Source: Flavobacterium sp. UGB4466 (lineage in GTDB: Bacteria; Bacteroidota; Bacteroidia; Flavobacteriales; Flavobacteriaceae). Taken from it: 62,950 nt of DNA. The DNA is taken from the NCBI RefSeq assembly GCF_903469665.1, contig NZ_CAGKLC010000015.1, forward strand, positions 9,092 through 72,041, given 5' to 3'. The notes beneath the pieces were generated by a model, which saw only the letters and a program-made list of their open reading frames with translations, was not told the DNA's origin and made no database searches. Shown one piece after another: positions 35,047 through 45,400 of the stretch. The position numbers were made by a program, and so were the translations under genes. The first letter of the stretch is position 1, and every line of letters begins with the position of its first letter.

Positions 35047-36900
35047 CTAGTCATTTTCGGGTTTTAAATCCTCTAAAATCGGAGTGCTAACTGTTTTTAC
35101 CTCCTTCTGAATTTTTCCGTTTTTCTGTTCAAAGATCAGTATGGTGTTTTTACCTTTTTTAAGCCAACAGCCCGGAACATACAATGTTTGCTGAGGACCA
35201 ACACTCCAGTAGCGTCCAATATTGATTCCGTTTACAAAAACAATTCCTTTACCCCAGTCGCGCATGTCCAGGAAGGTATCTCCGGTTTTACTTAGGTTAA
35301 AGGTTCCCTGGTATACCGTAGGGCGATCTGTTTTTCCTGAGTTTTGGTAAGCCGTTATATCCGGTTCCTGAGCCATTGGTAATGGGTACATTTTCCAGTT
35401 TCCGGTAATGGTTTCGCCATTGATTATTACAGGGCTAATAATTCCTTTATTGTTGGCATTAATTTGAGAACCGTAATTGATACGTCCCATATTCTCCACC
35501 AGAATATCTAGTGTTGCATTAAAGGGAACTTCAATTTCACAATCGTATTTTTTGTAATAGCGGTTTAGCTCTGCTACTTTTTTTCCGTTGACATATACTA
35601 TGGCGTAATCACGTAGTCCGTTTAATTCTAGTTTCCCACTAATAGGCTGTGTAAATCTTTTGCTGTACCAAACATAACCGTCTCCCTGATTGAGCTGTTC
35701 AAAGGTTAAAGGATGGTCTGCCGTTACAGGAGGGATTTTAGACTTTAAATCGGCTAAATCAATGGCTTTTGTTAAGGTAATGTTCGGAATAGTGATCACA
35801 GGCATTTTTGCCGGAACAGCCGGAGTTACATTGGTTTTAAGCAGGGCTCTTAACGCATTGTATTTTGGGGTTGCCCAACCTGCTTCGCTAATTGGAGCGT
35901 CGTAATCGTAAGAAGTCATGTCAGGCTGAATGTCATGTTCTTTGTCGTAATTGGCTCCGGAAGTAAAACCGAAATTAGTCCCACCATGCACCATATAGTA
36001 GTTGAATGAAACCTTATTGTCTAAATATTTTTGTGTTTGGCTTGCAGTTTCCTCGGGAGTTTGTGTCGGGAAAGGTTCTGCCCAATGATCCAGCCAACCC
36101 GGATAAAATTCGGCCACCATGTACGGACCTTGTCCGTTGTTGAATTGGTTGACCACATTTTTTAGTTTTGTAATATCACTTTCGCCATTTGCCGTTGGGA
36201 GAGCACCCGGTAACGCTCCGCCTTCAAATAACCAGCTTCCGTCTGAAGTAAAGAAAGGAACTTCGAAACCAATATCTTTCAATTGCTGAAAAACGGCTGC
36301 ACTGTATTTTTTATGTTCTTCAAGTGGGATGTCTTTGCGTTGTGCTACATAGGATCCAAATTCATTTTCGCCCTGAACCATAATAATCGGGCCTCCTTTG
36401 GTGATTTGTAAATTCTTAACCTGATGGTACAATTCGGTAAAATAAGCTTTTGTAGCCCCCAGATAGGCCGCATTATTTCCGCGAATGACCATGTTAGGAA
36501 CATTTTGTAAAAACCACGGATAACCTCCAAATTCCCATTCGGCACAAACATAAGGTCCCGGACGTAAGATCACAAATAAACCTTCTTCCTGAGCCGTTTT
36601 AATGTACTCGGCCAGATTTTTATTTCCGGTTTTAAAGTCCCAGATTCCGGGTGCCGTTTCATGATAGTTCCAAAATACATAGGTGGCCACAGCATTTAAA
36701 CCCATGGCTTTCATCATCTTTAAACGATGGCGCCAATAAGGCTGCGGAATGCGGGAATAGTGCATTTCTCCGGAGTGAATTTGTATGGGTTTTCCGTTCA
36801 ACAGGAAATTTCCATTGGCAATAGCAAAACTTTGCTTCTCTTGTCCTGCCGCAGAAAGGGTGAGAGAAAGAAACAGAAAGGTAAGGTATATTTTTTTCAT
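35047..36900 (-). CDS. GH35 beta-galactosidase, exported
   Basis: A 617-residue retaining beta-galactosidase of family 35. The signal peptide ends SAAGQ. The TIM barrel begins with IHSGEMHYSRIP (about 41-52) and LRPGPYVCAEWEFGG (112-126). The acid/base is Glu180 in GENEFG and the nucleophile is probably Glu264 in MVAEFYPGW. C-terminal beta-sandwich domains follow (VNGINIGRYWSVGPQQTLYVP). It removes terminal beta-galactose from glycans in the periplasm or at the surface. It is the last gene of the downstream SusCD module, 87 bp after the GH109-like gene, which points to galactose-containing glycoprotein or glycolipid glycans. Confidence 0.95.
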   Translation of the reverse strand: MKKIYLTFLFLSLTLSAAGQEKQSFAIANGNFLLNGKPIQIHSGEMHYSRIPQPYWRHRLKMMKAMGLNAVATYVFWNYHETAPGIWDFKTGNKNLAEYIKTAQEEGLFVILRPGPYVCAEWEFGGYPWFLQNVPNMVIRGNNAAYLGATKAYFTELYHQVKNLQITKGGPIIMVQGENEFGSYVAQRKDIPLEEHKKYSAAVFQQLKDIGFEVPFFTSDGSWLFEGGALPGALPTANGESDITKLKNVVNQFNNGQGPYMVAEFYPGWLDHWAEPFPTQTPEETASQTQKYLDNKVSFNYYMVHGGTNFGFTSGANYDKEHDIQPDMTSYDYDAPISEAGWATPKYNALRALLKTNVTPAVPAKMPVITIPNITLTKAIDLADLKSKIPPVTADHPLTFEQLNQGDGYVWYSKRFTQPISGKLELNGLRDYAIVYVNGKKVAELNRYYKKYDCEIEVPFNATLDILVENMGRINYGSQINANNKGIISPVIINGETITGNWKMYPLPMAQEPDITAYQNSGKTDRPTVYQGTFNLSKTGDTFLDMRDWGKGIVFVNGINIGRYWSVGPQQTLYVPGCWLKKGKNTILIFEQKNGKIQKEVKTVSTPILEDLKPEND

Positions 36901-36987
36901 CTTTAATTGTAATTAGTGTTGACTATAATGAACAAGAGAGCACTATAAATCGCGCCCTCTTGTTTCTACTAACTAACCAATAAATTT

Positions 36988-38367
36988 TTATTCTGAAAAT
37001 TCTAATTTTTTCAACTTGTTCCATCCGCCACGTGTAAAATCAGGAATTTCTACAGGAGCTGAACCGTTGTCAAGAGAAATCTCTGTTAAAGGCCCTAAAC
37101 AAGACCATTCGGCTAAATCGTAAACGTCCATGTCTAACGGAAGTCCTTTTTGCAGACAGTAAATCAAACGGTAATCCATTACGAAATCCATTCCTCCGTG
37201 ACCGCCGACTTTTTTAGCCTGCTCTTCGATATTTTTTACAATCGGGTGTTTGTATTTTTCCATTAATGCTTTTTTCACCTCTGCAGGAACAAAAGAGTGT
37301 GCGCTTAATTTTTCGTGATTTGGTTTTACGTCGTCACCTAGTTCTTTGCCGTCTAAAGCATATCCTTCTAATGGGTATTTGTTGGCAAAACCTTTTGTGC
37401 CGCTTAATTGGTACATTCTGCTGTACGGACGTGGAGAGGTAACATCGTGCTGAATCTGGATTGTTTTTCCGTTTTCGGTGCGAATCATGGTCATGGTGTG
37501 ATCTCCATTTCTAAAATCTTTGATTTCTTTTCCAGATTTTTCTTTGATGTAGGCCGGATTTCCAACTGCTTTAGTGTCCATAGAAACTAAAAAGTTCATT
37601 TTGTCACCACGGTGAATGTTCAAAGCCTGACAAGCCGGTCCCATACCGTGCGTAGCATAAATATCGCCACGGTGTTTGATGTTGTAATCCATTCTCCAGT
37701 TGTTCCAGTATTCTCCCCAGAAAGGCTGAAGTCCGTGAATGTAAGATCCTTCGGCATGTAGAATTTCTCCAAACACACCTTGCTGCGCCATGTTTAAGGT
37801 AGTAAGTTCGAAGAAGTCGTACACACAGTTTTCAAGTTGCATACAGTGTTTACGGGTTTTTTCGGAAGTATCAATAAGTTGCCAGATTTCTTCCATTGTC
37901 ATTGCACCCGGAACTTCTATGGCTACGTGTTTACCGTCTTTCATGGCCTGAACACCAATAATTGCGTGATGTTTCCAGTCGGTAGCGATATATACTAAAT
38001 CCACATTAGGTAAAGCAGTTACTTTTCTCCAGGCATTTTCGTCACCGTAAAATTCCTGAGCTTTAGGAAATCCGGCTTTGGTTAAGGTTTCGTTTGCTTT
38101 AGAAGTGTTTTCCTGTGTCATATCGCATAAAGCGACAATTTCTACACCCGGAATATGTGTCATGCGCTCAACTGCTCCGGGACCACGCATCCCAAGACCT
38201 ATAAAGGCAACACGAACAGTAGGTATTGGTGCTGTTGCCAAACGCAAAACATCGGTCTGGCCTTTTGCGCGGGCAGGTGTTTTGGTTTTAATCATTTGTG
38301 CCGATGCGTTTGTTCCTCCAAACAGAATACAGGCGGCTAACATGAATTTTAAAATACTAGTTTTCAT
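36988..38367 (-). CDS. GH109-like Gfo/Idh/MocA-family glycosidase, exported
   Basis: A 459-residue protein with a signal peptide (ending NASAQ) followed by an NAD-binding Rossmann fold (VAFIGLGMRGPGAVERM, about 53-69) and an oxidoreductase alpha/beta domain. The motifs YATHGMGPACQALNIHRGD and GGHGGMDFVMDYRL resemble the Elizabethkingia alpha-N-acetylgalactosaminidase that founded GH109. These enzymes cleave by an NAD+-dependent oxidation-elimination route and must be exported already loaded with cofactor, usually by Tat; no obvious twin-Arg is seen here. Likely substrate is terminal alpha-GalNAc or a related sugar. It lies between the DUF3472 and GH35 genes. Confidence 0.87.
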   Translation of the reverse strand: MKTSILKFMLAACILFGGTNASAQMIKTKTPARAKGQTDVLRLATAPIPTVRVAFIGLGMRGPGAVERMTHIPGVEIVALCDMTQENTSKANETLTKAGFPKAQEFYGDENAWRKVTALPNVDLVYIATDWKHHAIIGVQAMKDGKHVAIEVPGAMTMEEIWQLIDTSEKTRKHCMQLENCVYDFFELTTLNMAQQGVFGEILHAEGSYIHGLQPFWGEYWNNWRMDYNIKHRGDIYATHGMGPACQALNIHRGDKMNFLVSMDTKAVGNPAYIKEKSGKEIKDFRNGDHTMTMIRTENGKTIQIQHDVTSPRPYSRMYQLSGTKGFANKYPLEGYALDGKELGDDVKPNHEKLSAHSFVPAEVKKALMEKYKHPIVKNIEEQAKKVGGHGGMDFVMDYRLIYCLQKGLPLDMDVYDLAEWSCLGPLTEISLDNGSAPVEIPDFTRGGWNKLKKLEFSE

Positions 38368-38480
38368 AATGTATTATTTTGATTTGAAATGATTGATAAT
38401 CTAAAATCCGATTATCGGGGATTATTGTTGTGTTGTATTTTTAGTAAACCGTTGGGTGAAATGCATAACGAGAATGTTTT

Positions 38481-38563
38481 TTGCCACTGATTAGAAAGAT
38501 TCACATAGATTTTACACGCAATTAGTAAAGAAATCTGTGCGGATCTTTCTAATCTGTGGCTAA
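38481..38563. repeat. Palindromic intergenic repeat (GCCACAGATTA type)
   Basis: TTGCCACTGATTAGAAAGAT...ATTT (38481-38512) and its inverse AAAT...ATCTTTCTAATCTGTGGCTAA (38530-38563) form a long stem with few mismatches. It is a dispersed Flavobacterium-type element; AATCTGTGGCTAA also appears near 15403-15415. It falls inside a putative operon and may reduce read-through. Confidence 0.75.
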
Positions 38564-38603
38564 TTTTATCATTTTAGCATTGCCATGGTTGTTCATCATA
38601 ATT

Positions 38604-39929
38604 TTATGGTAATGTATTGAAATTTATTTCGGGTTTTTTATTCGTTAATGGTTTTGTAAAAATAGTTTTTGGAGTGGTATAGTCATTAAAAAAACCTCCG
38701 TTTTTTAGATAAAAGAAACCCTCTTCCGTTCCTCCTGCAAAATCCATTCGGTATTCTTTTGCCCCAGTGTTGTCGTTTGTAAAGCGTGCTGAATTAATTT
38801 CGAACCAGTTGCCTTTTTCATCACAAACCCATTGATTATTGAACAGGACTTTGCGTGACAGATCTCCCTGTTCCGGGATGAAATTTTCCAGAAAGGAGTG
38901 AAATCGTTTCAAATAGGTATTGGTTTGAGGACGATTGAAACTGGCAATCAATAACCATTTATTCAGTTCGGGAGCATAAAAGTAAGCGGTATAGTTGGTG
39001 GTGTTATTACCGGCAGGCAATCCACGAAGTAAAAACTTGTAGGTGTTTCCAGCTTTCCAATTGTATTTTAAATAACTCTGTCCACCTGAACCTTCGTTGC
39101 CAAATTCGCCTGTGTGTACATTTTCACCTTTTTTCAGCAGTTTAATTTTATGAGTTTCCGGAATACTGTTAGGATCGTCAGTGGTAAACGGGCTCCAAAC
39201 CGAGAATAAAATTCTTCTTTCGGTGGCTGAGTTTACCTGAATTCCAAAGTAACCTTCGCCAAAACCATTTGCCATAAAATAAGATCCAATTTTATCCTCG
39301 TTTTGAGGAACGGTAATTTCGTTGTAATACCACTCGGTGTTGGTGTTTTCTGGAGTCTGATAGTTTAAATGAACAGAAGGTCCACGACGTCCCCAGTGAT
39401 AGAAATCACCTTCATTGTTGGGTACATACGAGATTTTACCGTCAAAATCAGCACTTGCAATCGTTAAACGACTAATAGACGGGAAACGATCGCCGGTTTT
39501 ACTGATTCCTTTTATTTTAACAGCAATATATCCTTCTTTTTTAAGGTTCCAGGTTCCTGCAATAACAGCCTTTTTTGAGGTGGTGAAGTTTACTTTTTTA
39601 GTTTCGTTATTGATCGAAAATTCCAGTTCAGATTTCCCATAAACTTCAACAGATCCTTCTACGGTAATTTGAAAGGTTCCGGGTTTAGAAATTCTGAAAT
39701 AGGCGGTGAAAAACTCGTTGGAATCTGTCCAGTTTTCGATACCATTATCTGTAATGGTATTTTTTCCGTCTAAATGTTTAGAACTATACGCATTTCCTCC
39801 AAGGGGCAGAGAAATTGTTGTTTTTGGATTTTCTATGGTTTCATTTTCCGATGGTACATCATCATTGCTGCCAACACAGGAAACCGAAACTAGAAAAGAA
39901 GCAAAAAACAGGTATACTATTTTTTTCAT
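38604..39929 (-). CDS. DUF3472/DUF5077 lipoprotein of the glycan-utilisation locus
   Basis: A 441-residue lipoprotein (SVSC, Cys18). The N-terminal domain (about 40-165; YFRISKPGTFQITVEGSVEV, IKGISKTGDRFPSISRLTI) is a carbohydrate-binding-like DUF5077 module. The C-terminal domain (about 175-430; FYHWGRRGPSVHLNYQ, GEGYFGIQVNSATERRILFSVW, RMDFAGGTEEGFFYLKNGGFF) is DUF3472. Such proteins are common in SusCD loci and have no assigned activity. The position shortly after susD is where surface glycan-binding proteins are encoded, so a glycan-binding role is the best inference. Confidence 0.82.
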   Translation of the reverse strand: MKKIVYLFFASFLVSVSCVGSNDDVPSENETIENPKTTISLPLGGNAYSSKHLDGKNTITDNGIENWTDSNEFFTAYFRISKPGTFQITVEGSVEVYGKSELEFSINNETKKVNFTTSKKAVIAGTWNLKKEGYIAVKIKGISKTGDRFPSISRLTIASADFDGKISYVPNNEGDFYHWGRRGPSVHLNYQTPENTNTEWYYNEITVPQNEDKIGSYFMANGFGEGYFGIQVNSATERRILFSVWSPFTTDDPNSIPETHKIKLLKKGENVHTGEFGNEGSGGQSYLKYNWKAGNTYKFLLRGLPAGNNTTNYTAYFYAPELNKWLLIASFNRPQTNTYLKRFHSFLENFIPEQGDLSRKVLFNNQWVCDEKGNWFEINSARFTNDNTGAKEYRMDFAGGTEEGFFYLKNGGFFNDYTTPKTIFTKPLTNKKPEINFNTLP

Positions 39930-39975
39930 TTTTTGAGATTAAGTTATTATAAATGTATTCTTCTTTTTTAAATTA

Positions 39976-40004
39976 ACCTCTCTAACTCTTTTAATTAGAG
40001 AGGT
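39976..40004 (-). terminator. Hairpin of the CCTCTCTAAT family
   Basis: ACCTCTCTAA (39976-39985) pairs with TTAGAGAGGT (39995-40004). The stem matches the hairpins at 40689-40719 and 46126-46150. The minus-strand T-run is weak, so partial termination is more likely than full. Confidence 0.5.
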
Positions 40005-40029
40005 ATAAACAAATAAATATTTAAAATGA

Positions 40030-40650
40030 TTATTTACCACAACTAATACATTTTAAAGCATCTTTCAGGTTTAGGGCTCCACATTTGCTACAAATAGCAT
40101 GCATCGAGTTTGATGAACCATCTACTGCTTTTTGTTCACTATATCCTTGAGCTGTTAAGTCAATATCACCTTCCGCATTTAAAGAGGTATCATTATTTAT
40201 TGAAAGTAAAGAAAGCTTTGCATTAGCGTATTGATTTGGGCCTGAAAATTTGACAGTAACCGAGAATGTATTAATTCCGGGAAGCAATTGTGTAGTTATT
40301 GTTCGATTAGAAGGCCCGAAGGCAGAAGTTATTAATGGAACACCAGGCATTCTAACTTCATATTTAGTAGGTACATTTCCGTGGTATCCAAATTGAAACT
40401 TAGCCTCAACAGCTTGAGAACAATATATTTCTCCAACAATTACTGCTTCAGTTCCTGAATTAAATTCTTGTGTGATCTGAAAAAGGGAGTATTGTATACT
40501 ACTTGATTTTGCAGTTAAGGCAGTAGATTTTTTAGCGCCTGATTGTGAAGTCGAAGCTTGATTTGATGATAGCGGTTGTTCTGAAATTTCTTCATTGACA
40601 CAACTGAAAATAAGAAGGGATAAGGAAAGTAAGCATAGGAGTTTTTTCAT
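40030..40650 (-). CDS. Lipoprotein with a C-terminal zinc ribbon
   Basis: A 206-residue lipoprotein (IFSC, Cys17) encoded directly after susD. A Ser/Thr/Gln-rich linker (about 22-50) is followed by a beta-sandwich-like region (about 55-170). The last 20 residues hold two CxxC knuckles, CSKC (187-190) and CISC (201-204), with the GALN spacing of treble-clef or zinc-ribbon modules usually found in cytosolic proteins. Placement suggests a surface glycan-binding (SusE/F-like) role. A zinc ribbon on an exported lipoprotein is odd; the four cysteines could instead form disulfides. No family name can be supported. Confidence 0.75.
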   Translation of the reverse strand: MKKLLCLLSLSLLIFSCVNEEISEQPLSSNQASTSQSGAKKSTALTAKSSSIQYSLFQITQEFNSGTEAVIVGEIYCSQAVEAKFQFGYHGNVPTKYEVRMPGVPLITSAFGPSNRTITTQLLPGINTFSVTVKFSGPNQYANAKLSLLSINNDTSLNAEGDIDLTAQGYSEQKAVDGSSNSMHAICSKCGALNLKDALKCISCGK

Positions 40651-40688
40651 ATAATAAGGTTTAATAGGTTAAAAGGATTATTATAAAT

Positions 40689-40719
40689 AACCTCTCTAAT
40701 GGACCAAATTAGAGAGGTT
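40689..40719 (-). terminator. Hairpin of the CCTCTCTAAT family after susD
   Basis: AACCTCTCTAAT (40689-40700) pairs with ATTAGAGAGGTT (40708-40719) around a short loop. It is in the 93-bp gap between susD and the next lipoprotein gene, where partial termination would favour SusC and SusD over downstream products. Confidence 0.6.
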
Positions 40720-40743
40720 TCAAAACAAACAATAAATAAAAAA

Positions 40744-42441
40744 CTATGGGTTTTGTGTTAAAGTTCCCGGATAAGCATTGACTTCAGATTGTGGGATGTA
40801 TTGTACCACACGAGGGCTTGTTGCCGGAACATCATTCATTGGTAAATGAGGACCAGGGTAACGGCGTGTCATGGTTTGTCCGTTTCTGTAGACGTCATAA
40901 CCACGATGTGCTTCAAAAGCCAATTCTAACTGACGTTCTTCATCAATGCGCTGTGAAGCATTTGTACTGCTAAGAGAGGTGTAGCCTCCACCAACAATTG
41001 CTCTTTCGCGAATAATGTTCAGGTTAGTCAAAGCATTAGAGTAATCTCCTTTTTTTGCATAAGCTTCTGCCATGTTCAAATACATTTCGGCCAATCTCGA
41101 GATGATAGGGGAGTGCAGGTGCGAATCATTATTTTGCAAAGAACATTTTGTGATGTAAAACATTGGATACACACGGTTTAAAAGCATCATGTAATCCTTT
41201 TCTCCGGTATAGGTTTTTCCCTGATAAGAGATGGAGTATTGATTTTCGGCTGCATTTACTACTGTAAGGTTGTAATCTGTTGTTCCAATTGTGATAAAAT
41301 AGGATCCGTCAGCTTTTGTTTTTAATGGTTGTTGCACATAATTGTATCCGGTTTGTGTACCGCCGGCATTGAAAACATCCGTTATAAAGCGGAAAGCCTC
41401 TGTTTTATTTCCACTGGCATCTTTGGTATATTGCGGATCAATAAAAGCCCAACGCGCATCTTTTTTGAGTCCGGATTTTCTCAACAAGTCAAGGTATTCT
41501 CCACTGGCATACATTTCTCCCCATCCTTGTCCCTGAATATTGGCATACATTCCTCCAATTCCATAATAATGATCAAATCCTGAATATTCTGAAGCTACTC
41601 TTTTTATTGCAAAAATAGTTTCTGTTTGTTCAGCAGCATCCGGCGCAAAAGTATTGTATTTCATAAAGTTTGCACGGCTTAATAAGTTGTATCTGCCACT
41701 CATGATTACTTTTTTGGCATAATCAATAGAAAGTGAGGCATACTCCTGATTTGGCGTTTCATAGGTACCACTCATATACAAATACACTCTTGAAAGCATG
41801 GCTTGTGCCGCTTCTTTAGTAGCATAAGCAGCAGATTTTCCAACAGACATTAGAGCTTCCGCTTTTTTCAAGTCGTTAATCGCTTGGTCATAGGTTGCTT
41901 TTACAGTAGAACGGTCCGGAAGTTTTAGATTATAAAGATCCGCTGGCAGGCCGTTTACAATTGGCACACCTAAATTGGTCTCAGGCGATTGTGCGTAAGG
42001 TCTTCCATACGTACGGCATAAGTAAAAATAAATCATGCCTCTTAAGTAATAAGCTTCTCCTAATTGCTGATCGATAGCCGGGCTTTCTCCTTCTTTAATG
42101 GATGTTATCAAATCACTTGATTGTGAAATGATTTTGTAACCATTGTTCCAAAAAGTAGATAATCTGTTATTGTCAGGAACATGCTGATAGGAAATAAAAG
42201 AGTAAAAGTGATCCGTAGAAGTTCCTCTAATCATGATATTGTCTCCCGGATATTCACCAACGCGGTGCATCACATCTGACCAGGTTTTTAATTGGGCATA
42301 ACAGCCGTTTAGTAATACTTCTACCGAAGCTTCTTTATCTTGTTGTATTTTATCTTTTGTATAGGAAGAAAATGGTTCTCTGTCTAACTCACATGAGCTC
42401 AGAACACTAATTGCAATACCTAATAGTAATATCTTTTTCAT
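40744..42441 (-). CDS. SusD-like outer-membrane glycan-binding lipoprotein (module B)
   Basis: A 565-residue RagB/SusD family lipoprotein (LSSC, Cys17). The N-terminal segment (DREPFSSYTKDKIQQDKEASVEVLLNGCYAQLKTW), the TPR-like helices (QLGEAYYLRGMIYFYLCRTYGRPY; LSRVYLYMSG) and the C-terminal SusD motif (RQLELAFEAHRGYDVYRNGQTMTRRYPG) are all present. It should cap the SusC pore at the cell surface and bind oligosaccharide. It lies 9 bp after susC. Specificity cannot be read from sequence, but the downstream galactosidase and GH109-like genes suggest amino-sugar and galactose-containing glycans. Confidence 0.95.
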   Translation of the reverse strand: MKKILLLGIAISVLSSCELDREPFSSYTKDKIQQDKEASVEVLLNGCYAQLKTWSDVMHRVGEYPGDNIMIRGTSTDHFYSFISYQHVPDNNRLSTFWNNGYKIISQSSDLITSIKEGESPAIDQQLGEAYYLRGMIYFYLCRTYGRPYAQSPETNLGVPIVNGLPADLYNLKLPDRSTVKATYDQAINDLKKAEALMSVGKSAAYATKEAAQAMLSRVYLYMSGTYETPNQEYASLSIDYAKKVIMSGRYNLLSRANFMKYNTFAPDAAEQTETIFAIKRVASEYSGFDHYYGIGGMYANIQGQGWGEMYASGEYLDLLRKSGLKKDARWAFIDPQYTKDASGNKTEAFRFITDVFNAGGTQTGYNYVQQPLKTKADGSYFITIGTTDYNLTVVNAAENQYSISYQGKTYTGEKDYMMLLNRVYPMFYITKCSLQNNDSHLHSPIISRLAEMYLNMAEAYAKKGDYSNALTNLNIIRERAIVGGGYTSLSSTNASQRIDEERQLELAFEAHRGYDVYRNGQTMTRRYPGPHLPMNDVPATSPRVVQYIPQSEVNAYPGTLTQNP

Positions 42442-42450
42442 GATTTTATT

Positions 42451-45400
42451 TTATAACGTTAAGTTGAGACCTAGTGTAATTTTACGTGTTTGCGGGTACA
42501 TGTCTCTGGCGACACCAGAAATTACATACTCTTCAGTTGAGGCATCCCAATTTGGTGACAACTCAGGTGATACACCAGAAAAATGGGAGATGGTAAATAA
42601 GTTTTCTCCGGTTATAAATAATCTTAAGTTGGTAATGTGTAAGTGTTGTAACGGTATGTTATACCCCAAAGAAAGACTTCTCATTTTTAAATAAGTTCCG
42701 GTTTCTAAGAAACGGGAAGATGATTTTTGAGAGTTACTAGGATTGTTATAAATGGCTTGTGGATGTGTCGCGATATCACCCGGTTTTTCCCAACGACTCC
42801 ACCCGTTATTTAGATTCATTTGGTTTCTGTCAGAATATGCACCATCCGAGTCAAATTCTGATCTCGCATAGTTATAGATTTCACCTCCAACAGAATAGCT
42901 AAAAACTGCTGCAAAATCAAAGTTTTTATAGTTTAAACTGGTAGAGAACCCTCCGAAGAAGTCAGGAGTATAAGAGCCAACTACTTTTTGATATTTAGAC
43001 GCCTCACCATAACTATAAGTTTTTACACGTTCTCCCGAAGCATTGGTAGTAAACCATTGCGGTTTCCCATTATCAGGATCAACACCAGCCCATTCGGTTA
43101 AGAACCAGCTGTCTACATCGTATCCCGGTTTTAGTAATTTTTTAGCAGCACCTTCTACACCGCTTCGATCGGAAACAATTATTTCCTGTTTGTCACCATA
43201 AAGACCAGTTACTTTATTTTTGTTAAACCCAATATTGGCGTCAAAGGACCAAACCAAATCTTTAGTTTTGATGATGTCTACATTAACAGAAGCCTCAAAT
43301 CCTCTGTTGTTTACAGCTCCAACGTTTCTCCAAATACGAGTTACTCCGATAACACCCGGAAGTGGAACCTGGTACAATAAATCAGAAGTATCTTTATCGT
43401 AATAATCTAAAGTAATATTTACTCTGTTGAAGAGGCTTATATCCAGACCGACACCGGTAGTAAATGTTTTTTCCCAGCTTAGATCGGGATTTGCTAATTG
43501 TGAAATTAAGGCACCTGGGTTTTCATCATAGCTATAATCAAAAGTATATAATGGCAAGTGGCCGTATAAACTGTTTGGGCGATTTCCTACCGAACCATAG
43601 CTAGCTCTTAATTTTAAGTTGTTTACCCAATCTGCTTTAAAGAAAGCTTCTTTATGGATATTCCATCCACCACTAATAGAGAAGAAATTACCGTATTGAG
43701 CATTTTTACCAAAATTCGATGCTCCATCACGTCTAAAAGAAAATTGTGCCAAATATCTATTATCATAAGAATAGTTGATATTTGATAGTAAAGATTGCAC
43801 GGCCCATTGTCTCTTGTTTCCGTTTACAGCTTCAGGTTTGGCAGCCGGGTCTGTTACACTAATTCCGGGAGGAATACCTGTTGCAATTGCCTGTGTTTTT
43901 TTGAAATTATATTCGTTCCATTCATAACCGGCTACCGCATTCACATTATGTACACCAAACGATTTGTTAAACCTTAACAGTTGATTGGTGTATAGCTTGT
44001 TATAAGTTTCAAATTGATCTTCAATTCTACCTTTTACAGCTAAGGCTGAAGACGATCTAGGATCCGAATAAGATGTTGAATTGTAATTGTCAAATATGTA
44101 ATTGTTTACAGAGGAATACGTCAGCCAGCTTGTTAATTTTGCATCGAAATCCATATTGGCACGAACAGTATATTTTTCTGATTCAGAATAATTCCATTGT
44201 AAATCATACAAATAGTTAGATCCGGTCGTATTTACCCAAGTTGGGTTTGGTGCATTTCCTACTAATGATCCATCCGGTAAATAAGGACTGTCCCAAGGCA
44301 GGTTACGATACATTGCTCCAACATCATGTTGCTGGTTGTATACTTTTTCTCGCGTTAGATTGATCTGTGGTTTTATGGTAAGCCATGAAATTGGTTTGTA
44401 TTCAAATTTCATCAAACCGTTATACCTTTTATAATCGTAGCCCTTTATAGCTCCGGTTTCATCATAAACTCCTAAGGAAACATAACTTTTAAAGTTTTCT
44501 CCACCACCACTAATCGATAAGTTGTAATCCTGAGCAATCCCTGTTTTAGTACCATTTTTCCACCAGTCGTAGTTTTTGTTTCTTAATTCAGGAGTCCACC
44601 ACCAAACATTTTGAAAATCTTGTTTGTTGGCGAAAGAATTGTAATAATCATACAGCTCAGATCCGTTCATCATTTTGAGATTTCCATTGTTTATGGTAGA
44701 CAGTGCTGTTCTTGAAGAGAAATTAATGATTGATTTCCCGGCTTTCCCGCTTTTTGTAGTAACTACAATTACCCCATTGGCTCCTTGTGAACCGTAGACG
44801 GCCGTAGAAGCAGCATCTTTAAGAACCGTTAAATTTTCGATATCAGAAGGATTCATAGGAGGAGAACTGTTTCCAACGATCACACCGTCTACTACCCAAA
44901 GCGGGTCAGTGCTTCCGTTTACGGTAGTTTTACCTCTAATAATCACTTTTGAGGCACCACCAGGCTCACCTCCACTGGTACTGACAAAAACTCCACTTGC
45001 TTTTCCAGCCAGTAAGTTTTCAACAGTTGGAGTAGTAACATCCAATAACTTTTTGTTGTCTAAAGTTTGTAACGATCCGGTTAAACTCTCTTTTTTTACT
45101 TTGCTGTACCCCACGATAACAACTTCATCCATCTGCTGTCCGGCTTCTTTCATTGTCACTTTAATAGTGCCGTTTCCAACAGGAATTTCCTGATCCTGCA
45201 TTCCTAAAAAGGTGAATACTAAAATCGTATTAGCATTGGGTACTTCAATGGCAAAGCTTCCATCGATATCGGTCTGAACCCCCGTTTTGGATCCTTTTAT
45301 AATAACATTTACACCTGGAATCGGAATTCCTTTGTCGTCTACAACTTTACCCTTCACTATTTTTTGGAAGGCCAGTAAACTGGTTTTGTTTAAAGAAATC

